From assembly GCA_022825135.1 (NCBI GenBank), contig JAJDYN010000023.1:124001-188000 (forward strand): 64,000 nucleotides of DNA, read 5' to 3'. The notes beneath the pieces are model-generated. The model was not told the DNA's origin and ran no database searches. It saw only the letters and a program-made list of their open reading frames with translations. This DNA is from Gemmatimonadota bacterium. GTDB lineage: Bacteria; Gemmatimonadota; Gemmatimonadetes; Longimicrobiales; Gaopeijiaceae. Made by a program: the position numbers and the translations under genes. Shown in pieces: positions 1-9,119 of the stretch (positions within the stretch are counted from its first letter, which is position 1; every line of letters begins with the position of its first letter).

Positions 1-660
1 CGCGGAGAGTTCGCCCGGATCGGTGGCGGTCACGGTCACGGTGGCTTCGCCCGCGGCCAGGGCCGTGATGGTCACCATGGCGCCGTCGGTGGCGACCGTC
101 GCGACGGCGGTATCCGAGCTGGTGGCGGTATACGTCAGTTCGTCCCCGTCGGGATCGCTGAAGTTGGCCGCCACGTCCACCGTAACCTCGTCGCCCACGA
201 CCATGCCCTGGTCGTCGATGATGCCTTCACCCACGGGCGCCTGGTTGACGGCTTCCACCGTCACGCCGATGCTCTGGGTCGCGCTCAGCCCGCCCGGATC
301 GCTCGCCGTCACGGTCACGGTCGCGGATCCCGCCGCGACCCCGTTGATGGTCACGTTGCTCCCCGATACCGAAGCCGTTGCGACGGCCGCGTCGGAAGTC
401 GCCGCCGCAAAGGACAGCGTGTTGCCGTCCGGATCGGTGAAGTTACCGGCCACGTTGACCGAAACGTTCTCCCCGACCAAGACCGTTTGCGCGGTGATGC
501 TGCCCACCGCCGTGGGCGCGCGATTCGCCGGTGGTGGGGGGTCGGGCGGCGTCGGCGGCGCGGGTAGCGGTTCAGTACCGCCGTCACCGCCGCAGGTGGC
601 CACCCCGAGGGCGGCTCCCGACATGATCGAAAACAGGGCCAGGGATCGGATTACTCGCAT
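1..660 (-). CDS. Ig-like/cadherin-like repeat surface lipoprotein (C-terminal part outside window)
   Basis: The frame is open from the ATG at 660 down to base 1 without a stop, so the gene is cut by the window edge. The first ~20 residues form a lipoprotein signal (GVATC, acylated Cys near residue 20), followed by a Pro-rich linker. Then come tandem ~90-residue modules with the pattern NQAPV...FSDPDGDELTY...VTVTATDPGG, which matches putative Ig / cadherin-like domains of bacterial surface adhesins. Two modules are visible. The likely role is an outer-membrane-anchored, extracellular adhesive or scaffold protein; no catalytic domain is visible in the part seen. The plus-strand open frame over the same bases is Val/Thr/Ser-rich antisense noise. 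Confidence 0.8.
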   Translation of the reverse strand, partial: MRVIRSLALFSIMSGAALGVATCGGDGGTEPLPAPPTPPDPPPPANRAPTAVGSITAQTVLVGENVSVNVAGNFTDPDGNTLSFAAATSDAAVATASVSGSNVTINGVAAGSATVTVTASDPGGLSATQSIGVTVEAVNQAPVGEGIIDDQGMVVGDEVTVDVAANFSDPDGDELTYTATSSDTAVATVATDGAMVTITALAAGEATVTVTATDPGELSA

Positions 661-871
661 GTGCGCATGCTCCGTGTAGCGTGGTGAGCGCTCGCATCTT
701 CAAGGGGCGCCGACTGCCGCGCGCCAGGATCATGCGGCGTCACGGCCCGAACACTCGCAAGGCTATGGCATGCGCGCAAAGCACGCAACGCGACGGGCAG
801 CCGCCCCGCCAGCCCGAAGGCGAACTCGTCACGATACGCCGTGGGACGTCCACCCAGCCCATAACTGCCGC

Positions 872-1873
872 TCACTGCTCCAGCAAGGTGTGGGAATCCT
901 TGATTGGTGGGAGAATCCGAAAGACGTAGTCCGTCAGGATCAGCATATTCATGCTGTGCTTGTGAGTCGAATAGGCCACCCGGCCATGCATGGCGGCGTG
1001 ACGATTGGGGACCGGATCCTGCTCGAACCTTGCCACCTCGTCGTCGGTTAATGCCCGCTCGTACGCATGCGTTCTGAGGCGTTGGAGCATGACCCAGTCG
1101 AATAACTCTCTGCACTCGCGATCAGTCGGATCTCCCGAGTCGGTCAGTTGTTGGAGCATCTTCCTCGAACCAACGCGCGGTCCGGCACCGATCATCCGTT
1201 CGATTTCGGGAAACAGCAGGCGGCAGACGCACCGGTACAACCCGGCTTCGTGGGCCGCAAGAGCCTCACGGAACGTTGTCCTCGCCTCGTCGTCGATGTG
1301 GTACTCGGCGAGACCGGACTCCATCTCGTCACGAATCTCAATCCATCGGGTGTGGTAGTAGTCGGCGATGCGGCCGTCGAGACGAGCAAGGTCGTCGCCG
1401 CATCCTTCGATAAGCCGATAGGGTACGGAAGGATGCGGAAGCCAGCCCACCTTGTCCAAAGCGTCGTGGGTTAGTTTCCGCTCGTGGAACTCCTTCAGAG
1501 CGGGTTGAAGCCGCGCCATGGCTTCGGCCGCTACGGCTGCATTGCGGTTGACCTCCTCCAGAATGGGCGCTGCGGCGGCCGACCATTCATTCAGTGTCTC
1601 CAGGACAGGACCGAGCGAACGCTTCGTTTGTCGGATTGCTTCCGAGACCTGCGTTGCGATCGGTGTTGCCGCTTGGGCCATGCGTTCGAAATCGCGGAAG
1701 TAGGTGCGGCCCGAAGCCTCTTGCAAGGCGCGAACGTCCGCGAAGATGGCCGCGATGTCGTGGCCGTGCATTGCTGCATATGCCTCCTTCGCCGCCCGGA
1801 CCGCCGCAATCACCCGGTCGTTCCCCAAGGCCCGCACTGGGGCGATGACCCGGTCGTCCCCATTAGTCTTCAT
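872..1873 (-). CDS. 333-residue protein with C-terminal HEPN-like Rx4H motif, coupled to PIN nuclease
   Basis: Function not recognised with certainty. The protein is helical and soluble-looking, without signal peptide or membrane segments. The N-terminal 130 residues are Ala-rich amphipathic helix. Near the C-terminus sits NRHAAMHG with R291 and H296, i.e. R-x4-H, the catalytic-type signature of HEPN ribonuclease domains, followed by a conserved-looking YSTHKHSMN segment. The ATG at 1871-1873 lies inside the end of the upstream PIN gene (11-base overlap), so the two are almost certainly co-translated. In most VapBC loci the partner is a small antitoxin preceding the toxin; here the partner is large and follows it. 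It could be an antitoxin, a second toxin or an effector of an abortive-infection module. The HEPN call rests on one motif. Confidence 0.6.
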   Translation of the reverse strand: MKTNGDDRVIAPVRALGNDRVIAAVRAAKEAYAAMHGHDIAAIFADVRALQEASGRTYFRDFERMAQAATPIATQVSEAIRQTKRSLGPVLETLNEWSAAAAPILEEVNRNAAVAAEAMARLQPALKEFHERKLTHDALDKVGWLPHPSVPYRLIEGCGDDLARLDGRIADYYHTRWIEIRDEMESGLAEYHIDDEARTTFREALAAHEAGLYRCVCRLLFPEIERMIGAGPRVGSRKMLQQLTDSGDPTDRECRELFDWVMLQRLRTHAYERALTDDEVARFEQDPVPNRHAAMHGRVAYSTHKHSMNMLILTDYVFRILPPIKDSHTLLEQ

Positions 1874-2348
1874 GGCTGGCCTCCATCAGTTCGTTGGGAG
1901 TGCAGATGACGGGAGGCTCGTACCCCTCGCTCCGGCACACCCGCTCGATCCGGGACCGCATGGCCGCATTGGCGATGTGGCGGAAGTTCCAAGTCACAAG
2001 ATAGTGGACACGATTCGTAACAGCGATGGCGATGTGGGCGGCGTCCACCACGGCGTTGGGAGGAATCGCGCGCGAGGCGATGAGTTCGCGCGCCAGTTGC
2101 TCCGCCTCTTCGGTCGCATCCAGGAGCGTGATGCCTTCGAGCCTCATCAGCCGGGCACGAGCAGCACTTGAATCCCCCTGTCCGGCTTCGCGAATCACAA
2201 GCTCCGAAGCGGCGAGGTGGAATCTCTCCCGGGCGGTATGCCACCACTCGCGAGTCACCTGCTGACGGGCCACGATCACGACATCGCGTGACGGGCGAGC
2301 TGTTAAGTAGCTGACGACCGATGTCTCGATATACGCTACAGACCTCAT
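1863..2348 (-). CDS. PIN-domain ribonuclease, VapC-family toxin-like
   Basis: A 161-residue PIN domain. It opens with YIETSVVSYL, a common variant in which Glu8 takes the place of the first PIN Asp. Further acidic positions are E49/E54 and D102 (VVDAAHIAIA), and the family-typical TWNFRHIAN and GYEPPVICTP segments follow. PIN proteins of this kind are Mg-dependent RNases, usually toxins cutting tRNA or rRNA. The start at 2348 is chosen over a longer frame (to 2417) because GGAGGAGG lies about 11 bases upstream and the PIN fold begins directly there. No small antitoxin frame is evident between this gene and the TonB receptor end at 2594. The downstream gene overlaps by 11 bases and is the only obvious partner. 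Confidence 0.85.
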   Translation of the reverse strand: MRSVAYIETSVVSYLTARPSRDVVIVARQQVTREWWHTARERFHLAASELVIREAGQGDSSAARARLMRLEGITLLDATEEAEQLARELIASRAIPPNAVVDAAHIAIAVTNRVHYLVTWNFRHIANAAMRSRIERVCRSEGYEPPVICTPNELMEASHED

Positions 2349-2593
2349 CTTGGCTGTGTAACCCTCCTCCGGGCGTGAGATCGCGACGGAAGCACCGCAC
2401 CCTCCGACAAGCCTCATTCCGTCCAGCGTTCAGGGTGGCGTGCGAACTCGGACGCTGGCAGGCGATCGACGCCCGATTGGATCGGAGCAGATTACGGAAA
2501 ACGTAATTTACGTAATCCTTGATGCAATCCGGGTAATCCGTACCCCGCTCAACCCCGCGCTCGCCGGCGCGCCTTCATCCAACGACCCTTGGG

Positions 2594-5413
2594 CTACCGT
2601 CCTCTCCGCGACCCCCTCCGGTCCATCGGCGTGCCCAGGCGGTACATCACCCGGAGCATGAAGTACTGCCCGAGCGAGTCCGTTCGCGACTCCTCGATGT
2701 AGTTCGCCGAATTGGTGATCGCGACGCCCTGGTTCTGGTTCAGGAGGTCATAGGCCCGCAGTTCGATCTCGGCGCGCTCGTCGAGCACGCGCCGGGAGAT
2801 GGCGGCGTCCCAGCGCGCGACGTTGCGCGCCTCCCCGAAGAGTCCCTGGTCGAAGACCCGGTGGCGGAAATCCGATTCCAGGGTCCAGGCGTCGCCGATG
2901 TGCCAGGTGGCCTCCGCGCGGTACTGGCTGTTGACGTAGCCGCGGTCGAGTTCCTGGTTCAGCGAGTACGCGACGTCGTTGAAGTTGAAGCTGACCGAGG
3001 CGCGCACGTCCAGCCGGTCCTTCTCGCGGTTGTCCACCCCGATCTCGAGCGAGTTGCGCAGGATGCGGCTTTCGTTGGCCGCGTGGTTCACGAGTTCCGT
3101 CCCCTCGGAATAGCTGACGTCGTACTCGAGTTCGACGTCGATGCCGAGCCTCCTGATCGGGGTGTCGAAGTTGGCTCCCAGGCTGCCCGACCACTCGCCG
3201 CTGGTGTTGACCGGCATCCGGGTCTGAAAGCCGCGCTCGTCGAAAACCCGCGACATCGAGATGTTGTTGTCGGTGTAGGTGAAGCGGGTGAAGGTGCGGA
3301 GGTTGATGAAGGTCGCCTCATCGAAGAAGCGATAGTCGGCGTTGACCCGGTGCCGGTATTCCGGGCGCAGATCCGGGTTCCCGGAGTAGATGTTGAGGGG
3401 GTCGGTGTTGTCGGCGTAGGGCTGGAGCTGCGTCAGCGACGGCTCGCGGCTCGAGCCTTCGTAGCGGACCTGGAGCGTCTGCCCTTCCTTGATCTCCTTC
3501 TTCAGCCGTGCGTTGCCGAGCAGGTGCGTGTAGCCGTTGGCGATGGACTGGTCCCGGCCCAGGATGACGCCTTCGAGGTTGGATCTCTGCACGCGGAGCC
3601 CGAGCGTGAGCCAGGAACTCTCGGTGTTGCGGCTGTAGCGCGTGCCGCCCTGAAGATAGGTGTAGGCCCGTTCGAATCCCGAACTCATCCCCGGGTTGTG
3701 AACCAGGGTGCCGTCGACGTGATCGTAGACCGCGTTGTTGCGGTCCTGGTGGGTCGCATTGCGCCGGCCGAACAACTCGATCGTGTGCCCGTCCCCGAGC
3801 GGCTGGGTCAGCGAGAAGCGGGCCGAGTTGGTCCGGGTCCACCCCACGCGCGAGTGGTCCTGCAGGATCTCGCGCGCATCGTCCACATCGTCATCGCCGT
3901 CCCTGGTGCGCCTCTCCCCGGTAACCAGCGAGGACAGGTCGGCGGAGACGTCGGAGTCTTCGAGGTCGCTCGTCAGCTCCGCGACGATGCTGCGGCCCTC
4001 GTCGTTCAGGCGCTTGCGCCAGGTGAGCCGTCCGTCCCCGCCCAGTTCGTTCCCGTCCACCAGGTAGTCGGTGGTGGCGGAATTGAGCATGTCTCCGCCG
4101 AGGGTATGCGTCTGCCGATTGGCGAACGAGGTGAGCGACGACGCGCGCGCGTTCCCTCTCATGCGGACCCGCAACTCGTGTCCCTCCGAGATTTCGAGCT
4201 GCCCGTTGAGGTCCAGGCGATGACTCACGTTGCCGGCTTCCTGTTTGCTGGTCTGGTCGACCAGCGACGCGACATCCGATCCGAAGAGGGCCCGCTGCTG
4301 CAGGCTCCGGTCCTGGAGATTGTCCAGCTGGCGGATGGTGTAGCTGCCCCGCAGCCAGGTCTCCTCGCTGAACTCGCGGCTTGCGTTGACCCCGAGGCTC
4401 ATCGTCTCGGTAAGACCGTCGCTCGACCTTCCGCCGCCTCCACCCGGCATGCCGGCGGCGAGATTCGGGAAGCCACCGCGGGAGCGTCCCTGGTTCACGT
4501 TGTTGGCGTTCGAGGTGAGGGCAAGCTGGACGGTGGGCGAGAAGCGATTCAGGGAAAGCGAACCGTTGTAGCGCGCCTCGGCGCCGACGGGCGCGGTGAG
4601 ACGGGCCCGGCTGCCCCCGTCCCCGCCGACATCGCCCCTGGCGCGGCCGAAGTAGCCGCTCCTCGCCTCTTCCCTGAGCTTCAGGTTGATCGTGCGCTCC
4701 TCCTCGCCGTCGGGGATGCCCGTGAACTCGGCCATGTCCGACTCCTTGTCGTACACGGCGATCTGTTCGATGGCGTCCGCGGGCAGGTTCTCCAGCGCGA
4801 CCGACGAGTCATCGCCGAAGAACTCCTTGCCGTCCACGAGGATCTTCGCGACCGCTTCGCCCTGCGCGGTGATCGACCCGTCGGCATCGACGTCGATGCC
4901 CGGAAGCCGCCGCAGCAGCTCCTCGACGGTCGCGTTGGGCGGGGTCGGAAACGCCTGCACGTTGTAGCTGAAGGTGTCGCGCTGATTCACGAAGGGGACG
5001 TGTTCCACGCTGACCACCACCGAGTCCACTTCCAGCGCCGTGACCGCAAGCATCACTGTGCCGGCGTCCACGCCCGCGTTCGCGACGTCGAAGTCGCGGC
5101 GCAGGGTCCGGTACCCGATCAGCGTGACCTGGAGGATGTAGCCGCCGGCGGGCAGGCCCTCGATGGTGAAGCGTCCGTCCTGGGACGAAAGGGTGTACTC
5201 GGCCAGCACCGAGTCCGGCCTGGAAAGCACGACCACCATGGCGTTGTGCAGCGCCGCGCCCGCCGAGTCGGTGACGACGCCGCGCACCCAGTGCCGCTCC
5301 GGTGTCTGCGCCGCCGCCACAGTGGCCTGCGCGAGCAAGGCCATAACGAGAATGGCAGGAGCCCGACCTCCGACGGTGCGTCGGTGGCGGGCTCTCGCCT
5401 TGTTCCGCTTCAT
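2594..5413 (-). CDS. TonB-dependent outer-membrane receptor with carboxypeptidase-regulatory-like domain
   Basis: 939 residues. A signal peptide (basic KRNKARARHRR then a hydrophobic stretch ending ATVAAAQ) is followed by a carboxypeptidase-regulatory-like beta-sandwich (about 40-125: GVVTDSAGAALHNAMVVVLS, IEGLPAGGY). Next is the TonB plug (VEELLRRLPGIDVDADG, ILVDGKEFFGDD, IEQIAVYDKE) and a long outer-membrane beta-barrel of the type called outer membrane beta-barrel family 3. The substrate cannot be read from sequence; such receptors import oligosaccharides, peptides or metal complexes using TonB. The ATG at 5413 is preferred because the longer frame adds a non-signal leader, though its Shine-Dalgarno is weak. 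The HD-domain gene lies 118 bases upstream on the same strand. Confidence 0.93.
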   Translation of the reverse strand: MKRNKARARHRRTVGGRAPAILVMALLAQATVAAAQTPERHWVRGVVTDSAGAALHNAMVVVLSRPDSVLAEYTLSSQDGRFTIEGLPAGGYILQVTLIGYRTLRRDFDVANAGVDAGTVMLAVTALEVDSVVVSVEHVPFVNQRDTFSYNVQAFPTPPNATVEELLRRLPGIDVDADGSITAQGEAVAKILVDGKEFFGDDSSVALENLPADAIEQIAVYDKESDMAEFTGIPDGEEERTINLKLREEARSGYFGRARGDVGGDGGSRARLTAPVGAEARYNGSLSLNRFSPTVQLALTSNANNVNQGRSRGGFPNLAAGMPGGGGGRSSDGLTETMSLGVNASREFSEETWLRGSYTIRQLDNLQDRSLQQRALFGSDVASLVDQTSKQEAGNVSHRLDLNGQLEISEGHELRVRMRGNARASSLTSFANRQTHTLGGDMLNSATTDYLVDGNELGGDGRLTWRKRLNDEGRSIVAELTSDLEDSDVSADLSSLVTGERRTRDGDDDVDDAREILQDHSRVGWTRTNSARFSLTQPLGDGHTIELFGRRNATHQDRNNAVYDHVDGTLVHNPGMSSGFERAYTYLQGGTRYSRNTESSWLTLGLRVQRSNLEGVILGRDQSIANGYTHLLGNARLKKEIKEGQTLQVRYEGSSREPSLTQLQPYADNTDPLNIYSGNPDLRPEYRHRVNADYRFFDEATFINLRTFTRFTYTDNNISMSRVFDERGFQTRMPVNTSGEWSGSLGANFDTPIRRLGIDVELEYDVSYSEGTELVNHAANESRILRNSLEIGVDNREKDRLDVRASVSFNFNDVAYSLNQELDRGYVNSQYRAEATWHIGDAWTLESDFRHRVFDQGLFGEARNVARWDAAISRRVLDERAEIELRAYDLLNQNQGVAITNSANYIEESRTDSLGQYFMLRVMYRLGTPMDRRGSRRGR

Positions 5414-5531
5414 CTTCCTGTCCACCCCAACCTCTTTCGGGTCCCTCCCAGGGGCGTCGGCCCGTGTTCGGAATCCCGCCGGCGCCCGGAGTTCCGCTCC
5501 GGAAGCACCGGTCAACCTTAAAGACTCTTTC

Positions 5532-6347
5532 CTACAGCGGTCTGTTGGGGTTCGCCATCGTCCGCCACATGTGCGCGACGGGGCTGTTGTCGTAGCCCAG
5601 CCCTTCCCTGGGCTGCCTGAACTGGCGTCCGATGATGTCGGTGAACACCTCGATGTCCACGTCCATTTCGTCCTGGAACGCGTAGGTGTCGTTCACCGTG
5701 ATCAGCCGCGCCTCGCCATACCAGCTGTGGCCGCGGGCGTGCTCGTAGGCCTGCTGGATGTACGGCTCCGGCACGTAGTCGTGGCCGAAGATGCGGTTGT
5801 ACATCTCGGGATACTCGTACCCGAAGTCATCATCGGCGTAGAAGCGCAACGGCCCGTGGTAGCGGATGCCCCAGGCGACGCGCGGGTCGACGTAGGGCTC
5901 GATCAGCTGGGCGCCCCAGAAACCGTGGTCGCCCCTGATGAGGTTCAGCACCACGTCGTGCATCAGGCAGGCGAAGATGGTGCGCTCGGGTTGCCCCGTG
6001 GTGAGCGCGTGCGTGGCGCTCTGCAGCACGTGGTTCGCGGGCGCGAAGCGAAGCCGGAAGAAGTCGAGCAGCGTCGGAGCCTCCGGCATCGGCGGGAACT
6101 CGTCTTCCCGCGGCGTGAAGAGCCGCCCGGTGCCGCGCGGCGCTCGAGGGCCCTCCTGCTCCAGCTCTTCAAGAGTGATGATGGAGCCGGATTCACCGTC
6201 CGCCTCCCCCCGCCGTGCGGCGATCTTCTTGTCCAGCTCGTCTTCCATGTAGTGCTCGAGAGCCTCCGCCTTGTCCTCGTGGGACATGACGGCGAGAGCA
6301 CCCGCGGGAAGGCTTGCGAGGAAGGTTTTGCGATCGACTTCCACCAT
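5532..6347 (-). CDS. HD-domain-like protein, possible metal-dependent phosphohydrolase or oxygenase
   Basis: 271 residues, cytoplasmic (no signal, no membrane helix). The middle reads like an HD fold: an upstream His in NHVLQSATHAL, the pair His-Asp in ACLMHDVVLN, then DHGFWGAQLIEPYVDPRVAWGI with a following His (RYHG), and late acidic residues (TYAFQDEMDVD). This spacing resembles HD proteins such as PhnZ or myo-inositol oxygenase, which bind one or two metal ions; substrate unknown. The N-terminal ~85 residues are charged and family-specific. The ATG at 6347 is preceded by a GAGG element. It is upstream of the TonB receptor on the same strand, but a 118-base gap makes strict co-transcription uncertain. 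Confidence 0.6.
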   Translation of the reverse strand: MVEVDRKTFLASLPAGALAVMSHEDKAEALEHYMEDELDKKIAARRGEADGESGSIITLEELEQEGPRAPRGTGRLFTPREDEFPPMPEAPTLLDFFRLRFAPANHVLQSATHALTTGQPERTIFACLMHDVVLNLIRGDHGFWGAQLIEPYVDPRVAWGIRYHGPLRFYADDDFGYEYPEMYNRIFGHDYVPEPYIQQAYEHARGHSWYGEARLITVNDTYAFQDEMDVDIEVFTDIIGRQFRQPREGLGYDNSPVAHMWRTMANPNRPL

Positions 6348-6556
6348 CTCGACCTCCGGTCAGGGTGAGCGGCCTTCCGTCGCCACCCGTTTCCGGCGAC
6401 GGGAAGAGCCTTTGCATCCAATTGACTAGTACGGCGCGCGCGAGCGCGCGGCAAGAAGCCGACGCAGTCGGTGGCGACGGATGCGTCATGCCGCCATCCC
6501 ATCGCCCCGGGTACGGCCGCAGTGTTCGGTCTAACCAGCATGCTACCGGGAGCGGG

Positions 6557-6820
6557 ATGGGCAACGAGAAGCTACGGGGCCGAATGGCGGCTTCGAAAAG
6601 CGGTTGGGGATGGAGGGATCTTGATCGGCTGTATGCGAGCTACGGCTTTGTGAAGCGCGAGGGAGGCAAGCACACTGTATATTGGCATCCTGAACATCCA
6701 CGGCTGCTGGCGACCGTTGCGCGACACAGATCGTTGCCCGCAGGGTACGTGCGAACCGCGCTGAGGCTCATCGGCCACCTTGAACAACTGGATCGGGATA
6801 CCCTCCATGAAGGACGTTGA
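6557..6820 (+). CDS. hicA: HicA-type mRNA interferase toxin
   Basis: 87 residues with the double-stranded-RNA-binding-like HicA (YcfA) fold: DLDRLYASYGFVKREGGKHTVYWHP with the catalytic His at residue 39, then the basic SLPAGYVRTALRLIG end. HicA cleaves mRNA when not bound by HicB. The frame is open far upstream (to 6314), but the ATG at 6557 has a GGGAG element just before it and fits the family length of 60-90 residues. The hicB start lies 14 bases inside the hicA end, the usual toxin-first overlapping order. The pair is probably autoregulated by HicB binding upstream of 6557; the operator itself could not be identified. Confidence 0.85.
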   Translation: MGNEKLRGRMAASKSGWGWRDLDRLYASYGFVKREGGKHTVYWHPEHPRLLATVARHRSLPAGYVRTALRLIGHLEQLDRDTLHEGR

Positions 6821-7079
6821 GTACTACGCAGGGCTCTCCTACCAGGAAGACGTGAGACTGGAAGATTGCACCGACGGTACCCGGTGCTATCTCGCGCGCG
6901 TCGTCGAGTTGCCCGGGTGCGAGAGTCACGGAGACACTGCGCAGGAGGCGTTGCGGAATCTGCAGGAAGCGAAGCGTCTCTTCATCGAGACCCTGCTGGA
7001 GAACGGGGTCAGACCTTCCGAGCCGGTGAGCCCCCCTGCGGGGGCGGGCCGTGGCTTCCCCGGGAGGTCGTCTTCCTAA
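6807..7079 (+). CDS. hicB: HicB-type antitoxin
   Basis: 90 residues. The partial RNase-H-like HicB fold is visible: YYAGLSYQED, then CYLARVVELPGCESHGDTAQEALRNLQEA, where the ELPGC.S.GDT..EAL pattern is the family hallmark, then FIETLLENG. The last ~20 residues are Pro/Gly/Ser-rich and lack an obvious DNA-binding HTH or Arc domain, so this is the short HicB type. The start at 6807 overlaps hicA by 14 bases. The stop (7077-7079) overlaps the stop of the convergent lipoprotein gene ending at 7076. A GC-rich inverted repeat (CCCCC TGC GGGGG, about 7032-7044) within the tail codons could act as a terminator stem. Confidence 0.85.
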   Translation: MKDVEYYAGLSYQEDVRLEDCTDGTRCYLARVVELPGCESHGDTAQEALRNLQEAKRLFIETLLENGVRPSEPVSPPAGAGRGFPGRSSS

Positions 7080-9085
7080 CCCGCGCCGGCCAGCTCCCGC
7101 ACGGCGTCCGCGAGCCTCTCCACCCTGCCGGAATCCAGCGCCCCGCCCACGTCGCCGTCGAGCGCGTCCGCCAGCGAGCGCAGCGCGGAGGCCCGCGCTG
7201 AACCCGTCATGGCCTCGGCCTCGGACAGCTCATCCCGCGCCGACGCGATTCGGGCGGCGTCCAGCCCGCGGTGCCGCTCGAGCTGGTCCAGGTAGGCCCG
7301 CGCTAGCGCGAAGGTCGCCGGCCACTCGAAGATGGGCTGGCCCTGGGAATTGAGATGGGTCAGGACTACGGCGTTGGCCGCGTCGATTTCGTTCCGGGTC
7401 AGAACCTCGCTCGGGACCAGCTCGAGGATGTCGAGCCCGCGCGCGATCTCGGAGTTGACGATCACGCCGTTGTACCAGTAGACCGACCAGCTGCCGCCCA
7501 TGCGCATCACTTCGCCGTCGACGGGCCCGCGGTCGAAGTACGCGATCTCCACCGGATTCGTGGGGTCGGTCCAGTCGATCAGCGAGATGCCGCCCTGGTA
7601 CCATCCCTGGATCATGATGTCGCGGCCGGGGATCGGAATCAGCGAGCCGTTGTGCGCAACGCAATTCTCCTGCGGCGTTTGCGGCGCCGGCAGCTTGAAG
7701 TAGCTCTGGAACACCATCTCCCCGTCCTCGACGGTGAAGATGGCGTTGGCGCCCCACTCCTTCGGATCCGAGGCACGGCACTTGGGCGCACCGCCGCCGC
7801 CCCACTCGTCGGTGAACATCACGGTCGTGCCGTCGTTGTTGAACGTCGCCGAGTGCCAGTACGAGAAGTTGGAGTCGGCCACCTCGGAGAGCCGCACCGG
7901 GTTCTCCGGATCGCTGATGTCGATCAGCATGCCGTAGCCCTCACAGGCCCCGCCCGCGAGCCCGATGGCCGGGTACACGGTGATGTCGTGGCACTGGGTG
8001 GGGCCGGAAGCCTCTCCATGCGCCCCTCCCGTCATCTCCGCCATGATCGCCGGCAGGGCTTCGCGCAGCGCGGCGCTGTCGGCGGCGGTGGGAGGACCCT
8101 CGCCGCCGCGCTGGGCCACCATCTGCGCCAGCAGCGGCTCGATGTAGCGGTCCGGCAGCACGACCGCCATGCCCATCATCTCTACCACGAAGGCGCCGGT
8201 CTCGCGGGCAGCCTCGATCTCGGCGATATCGTCGGGCGCCAGACCGTGCGTGGGGGGCGCCACCAGGTCCTCGAAGATGCGGGGCGAGCTCACGATGGCG
8301 GCGCTGGCCGGATCCGCCAGGGGCACCTTGATGACCTCGATGCGGAAGAGCGCCGTGTTGGGATCCTCCTCCGGGGGTGCGTCGGAACAGCCGGGGAGCT
8401 CTTCGGCGGGCCGTACCGGAGCCGAGCCGGAGACGTAGACGTAGACGTTCTCGTCGTCGCCGGGGTGCTCGAGCACGGTGTGGGTGTGCGAGCCGCGGCA
8501 GGTCTGCACGTTGGCGACGTATTCGGGCGCGGTGATGTCGGAGATGTCGAAGATGCGGATACCGCGCAGCCGGTCGTGGCTCACGGCCTCCTGGATGCCC
8601 TCCCCGCCGCAGTCGAGCCGCCCGCCGAACCCCTCGCCCGACACGAACAGCAGGTTCTCGTAGACGGAGACATCGCTCTGCGAGGCCGGGCACACGTAGC
8701 TGATCACCGACTCGGGGTTGGCCGGGTCGGAGATGTCCCATATCTGGATGCCGTCGTAGTTGCCCTGGATCGCGTACGGGCCGGTGAAGGCCAGGTCCGA
8801 GTTGGTCTGGCCCACGAAGGGTTCGGTCGGAGGCGTGGCCGAGACCAGCCGCAGGTTCCAGATCGCCTCTCCGGCGTCGAAGAGTCCCGGCGCCAGCCCC
8901 ACGCGCGGGTCGGGCGTGGGCGGACTCACGCTCAGGGGCGCGAGACCTGCAGGGGACATGCCGGAATCGGGCGACGAGTATCCCGCGCAGGCAGGAAGGA
9001 GAACGAGCAGGGCCGCGCAGGCAAAAAGCGCGGACAGGCGCGCCGGGCCTCCCGCGCGGTCACGGGTCGATGGGAGAGAGGTCAT
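7076..9085 (-). CDS. LVIVD-type repeat lipoprotein, paralogue A
   Basis: 669 residues. Lipoprotein signal with lipobox LLPAC and acylated Cys, then LVIVD-like beta-propeller blades of the form GIQIWDISDPANPESVISY, GIRIFDISDITAPEYVANV and MLIDISDPENPVRLSEV. His-rich and Cys motifs (CRGSHTHTVLEHPGDDENVY, QCHDITVYPAIG, NFSYWHSATFNND, NCVAHNGSLIPIPGRDIMIQG) are shared with the two neighbouring paralogues and may bind metal. An Ala-rich helical C-terminus follows. The start at 9085 has GAGGAA six bases upstream. Function unknown; probably periplasmic or surface-anchored. It is last in the set with 34 bases separating it from paralogue B, and its stop overlaps convergent hicB. Confidence 0.85.
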   Translation of the reverse strand: MTSLPSTRDRAGGPARLSALFACAALLVLLPACAGYSSPDSGMSPAGLAPLSVSPPTPDPRVGLAPGLFDAGEAIWNLRLVSATPPTEPFVGQTNSDLAFTGPYAIQGNYDGIQIWDISDPANPESVISYVCPASQSDVSVYENLLFVSGEGFGGRLDCGGEGIQEAVSHDRLRGIRIFDISDITAPEYVANVQTCRGSHTHTVLEHPGDDENVYVYVSGSAPVRPAEELPGCSDAPPEEDPNTALFRIEVIKVPLADPASAAIVSSPRIFEDLVAPPTHGLAPDDIAEIEAARETGAFVVEMMGMAVVLPDRYIEPLLAQMVAQRGGEGPPTAADSAALREALPAIMAEMTGGAHGEASGPTQCHDITVYPAIGLAGGACEGYGMLIDISDPENPVRLSEVADSNFSYWHSATFNNDGTTVMFTDEWGGGGAPKCRASDPKEWGANAIFTVEDGEMVFQSYFKLPAPQTPQENCVAHNGSLIPIPGRDIMIQGWYQGGISLIDWTDPTNPVEIAYFDRGPVDGEVMRMGGSWSVYWYNGVIVNSEIARGLDILELVPSEVLTRNEIDAANAVVLTHLNSQGQPIFEWPATFALARAYLDQLERHRGLDAARIASARDELSEAEAMTGSARASALRSLADALDGDVGGALDSGRVERLADAVRELAGAG

Positions 9086-9119
9086 GCGGGTTCCTCGATT
9101 CGAAATGAACAAGATGGAC

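Noticed and set aside
2861-5521. 886-codon plus-strand frame opposite the TonB receptor
   Set aside because: Val/Asp/Arg-rich with no domain, no signal, no Shine-Dalgarno and antisense to a clear gene; a GC-rich shadow.
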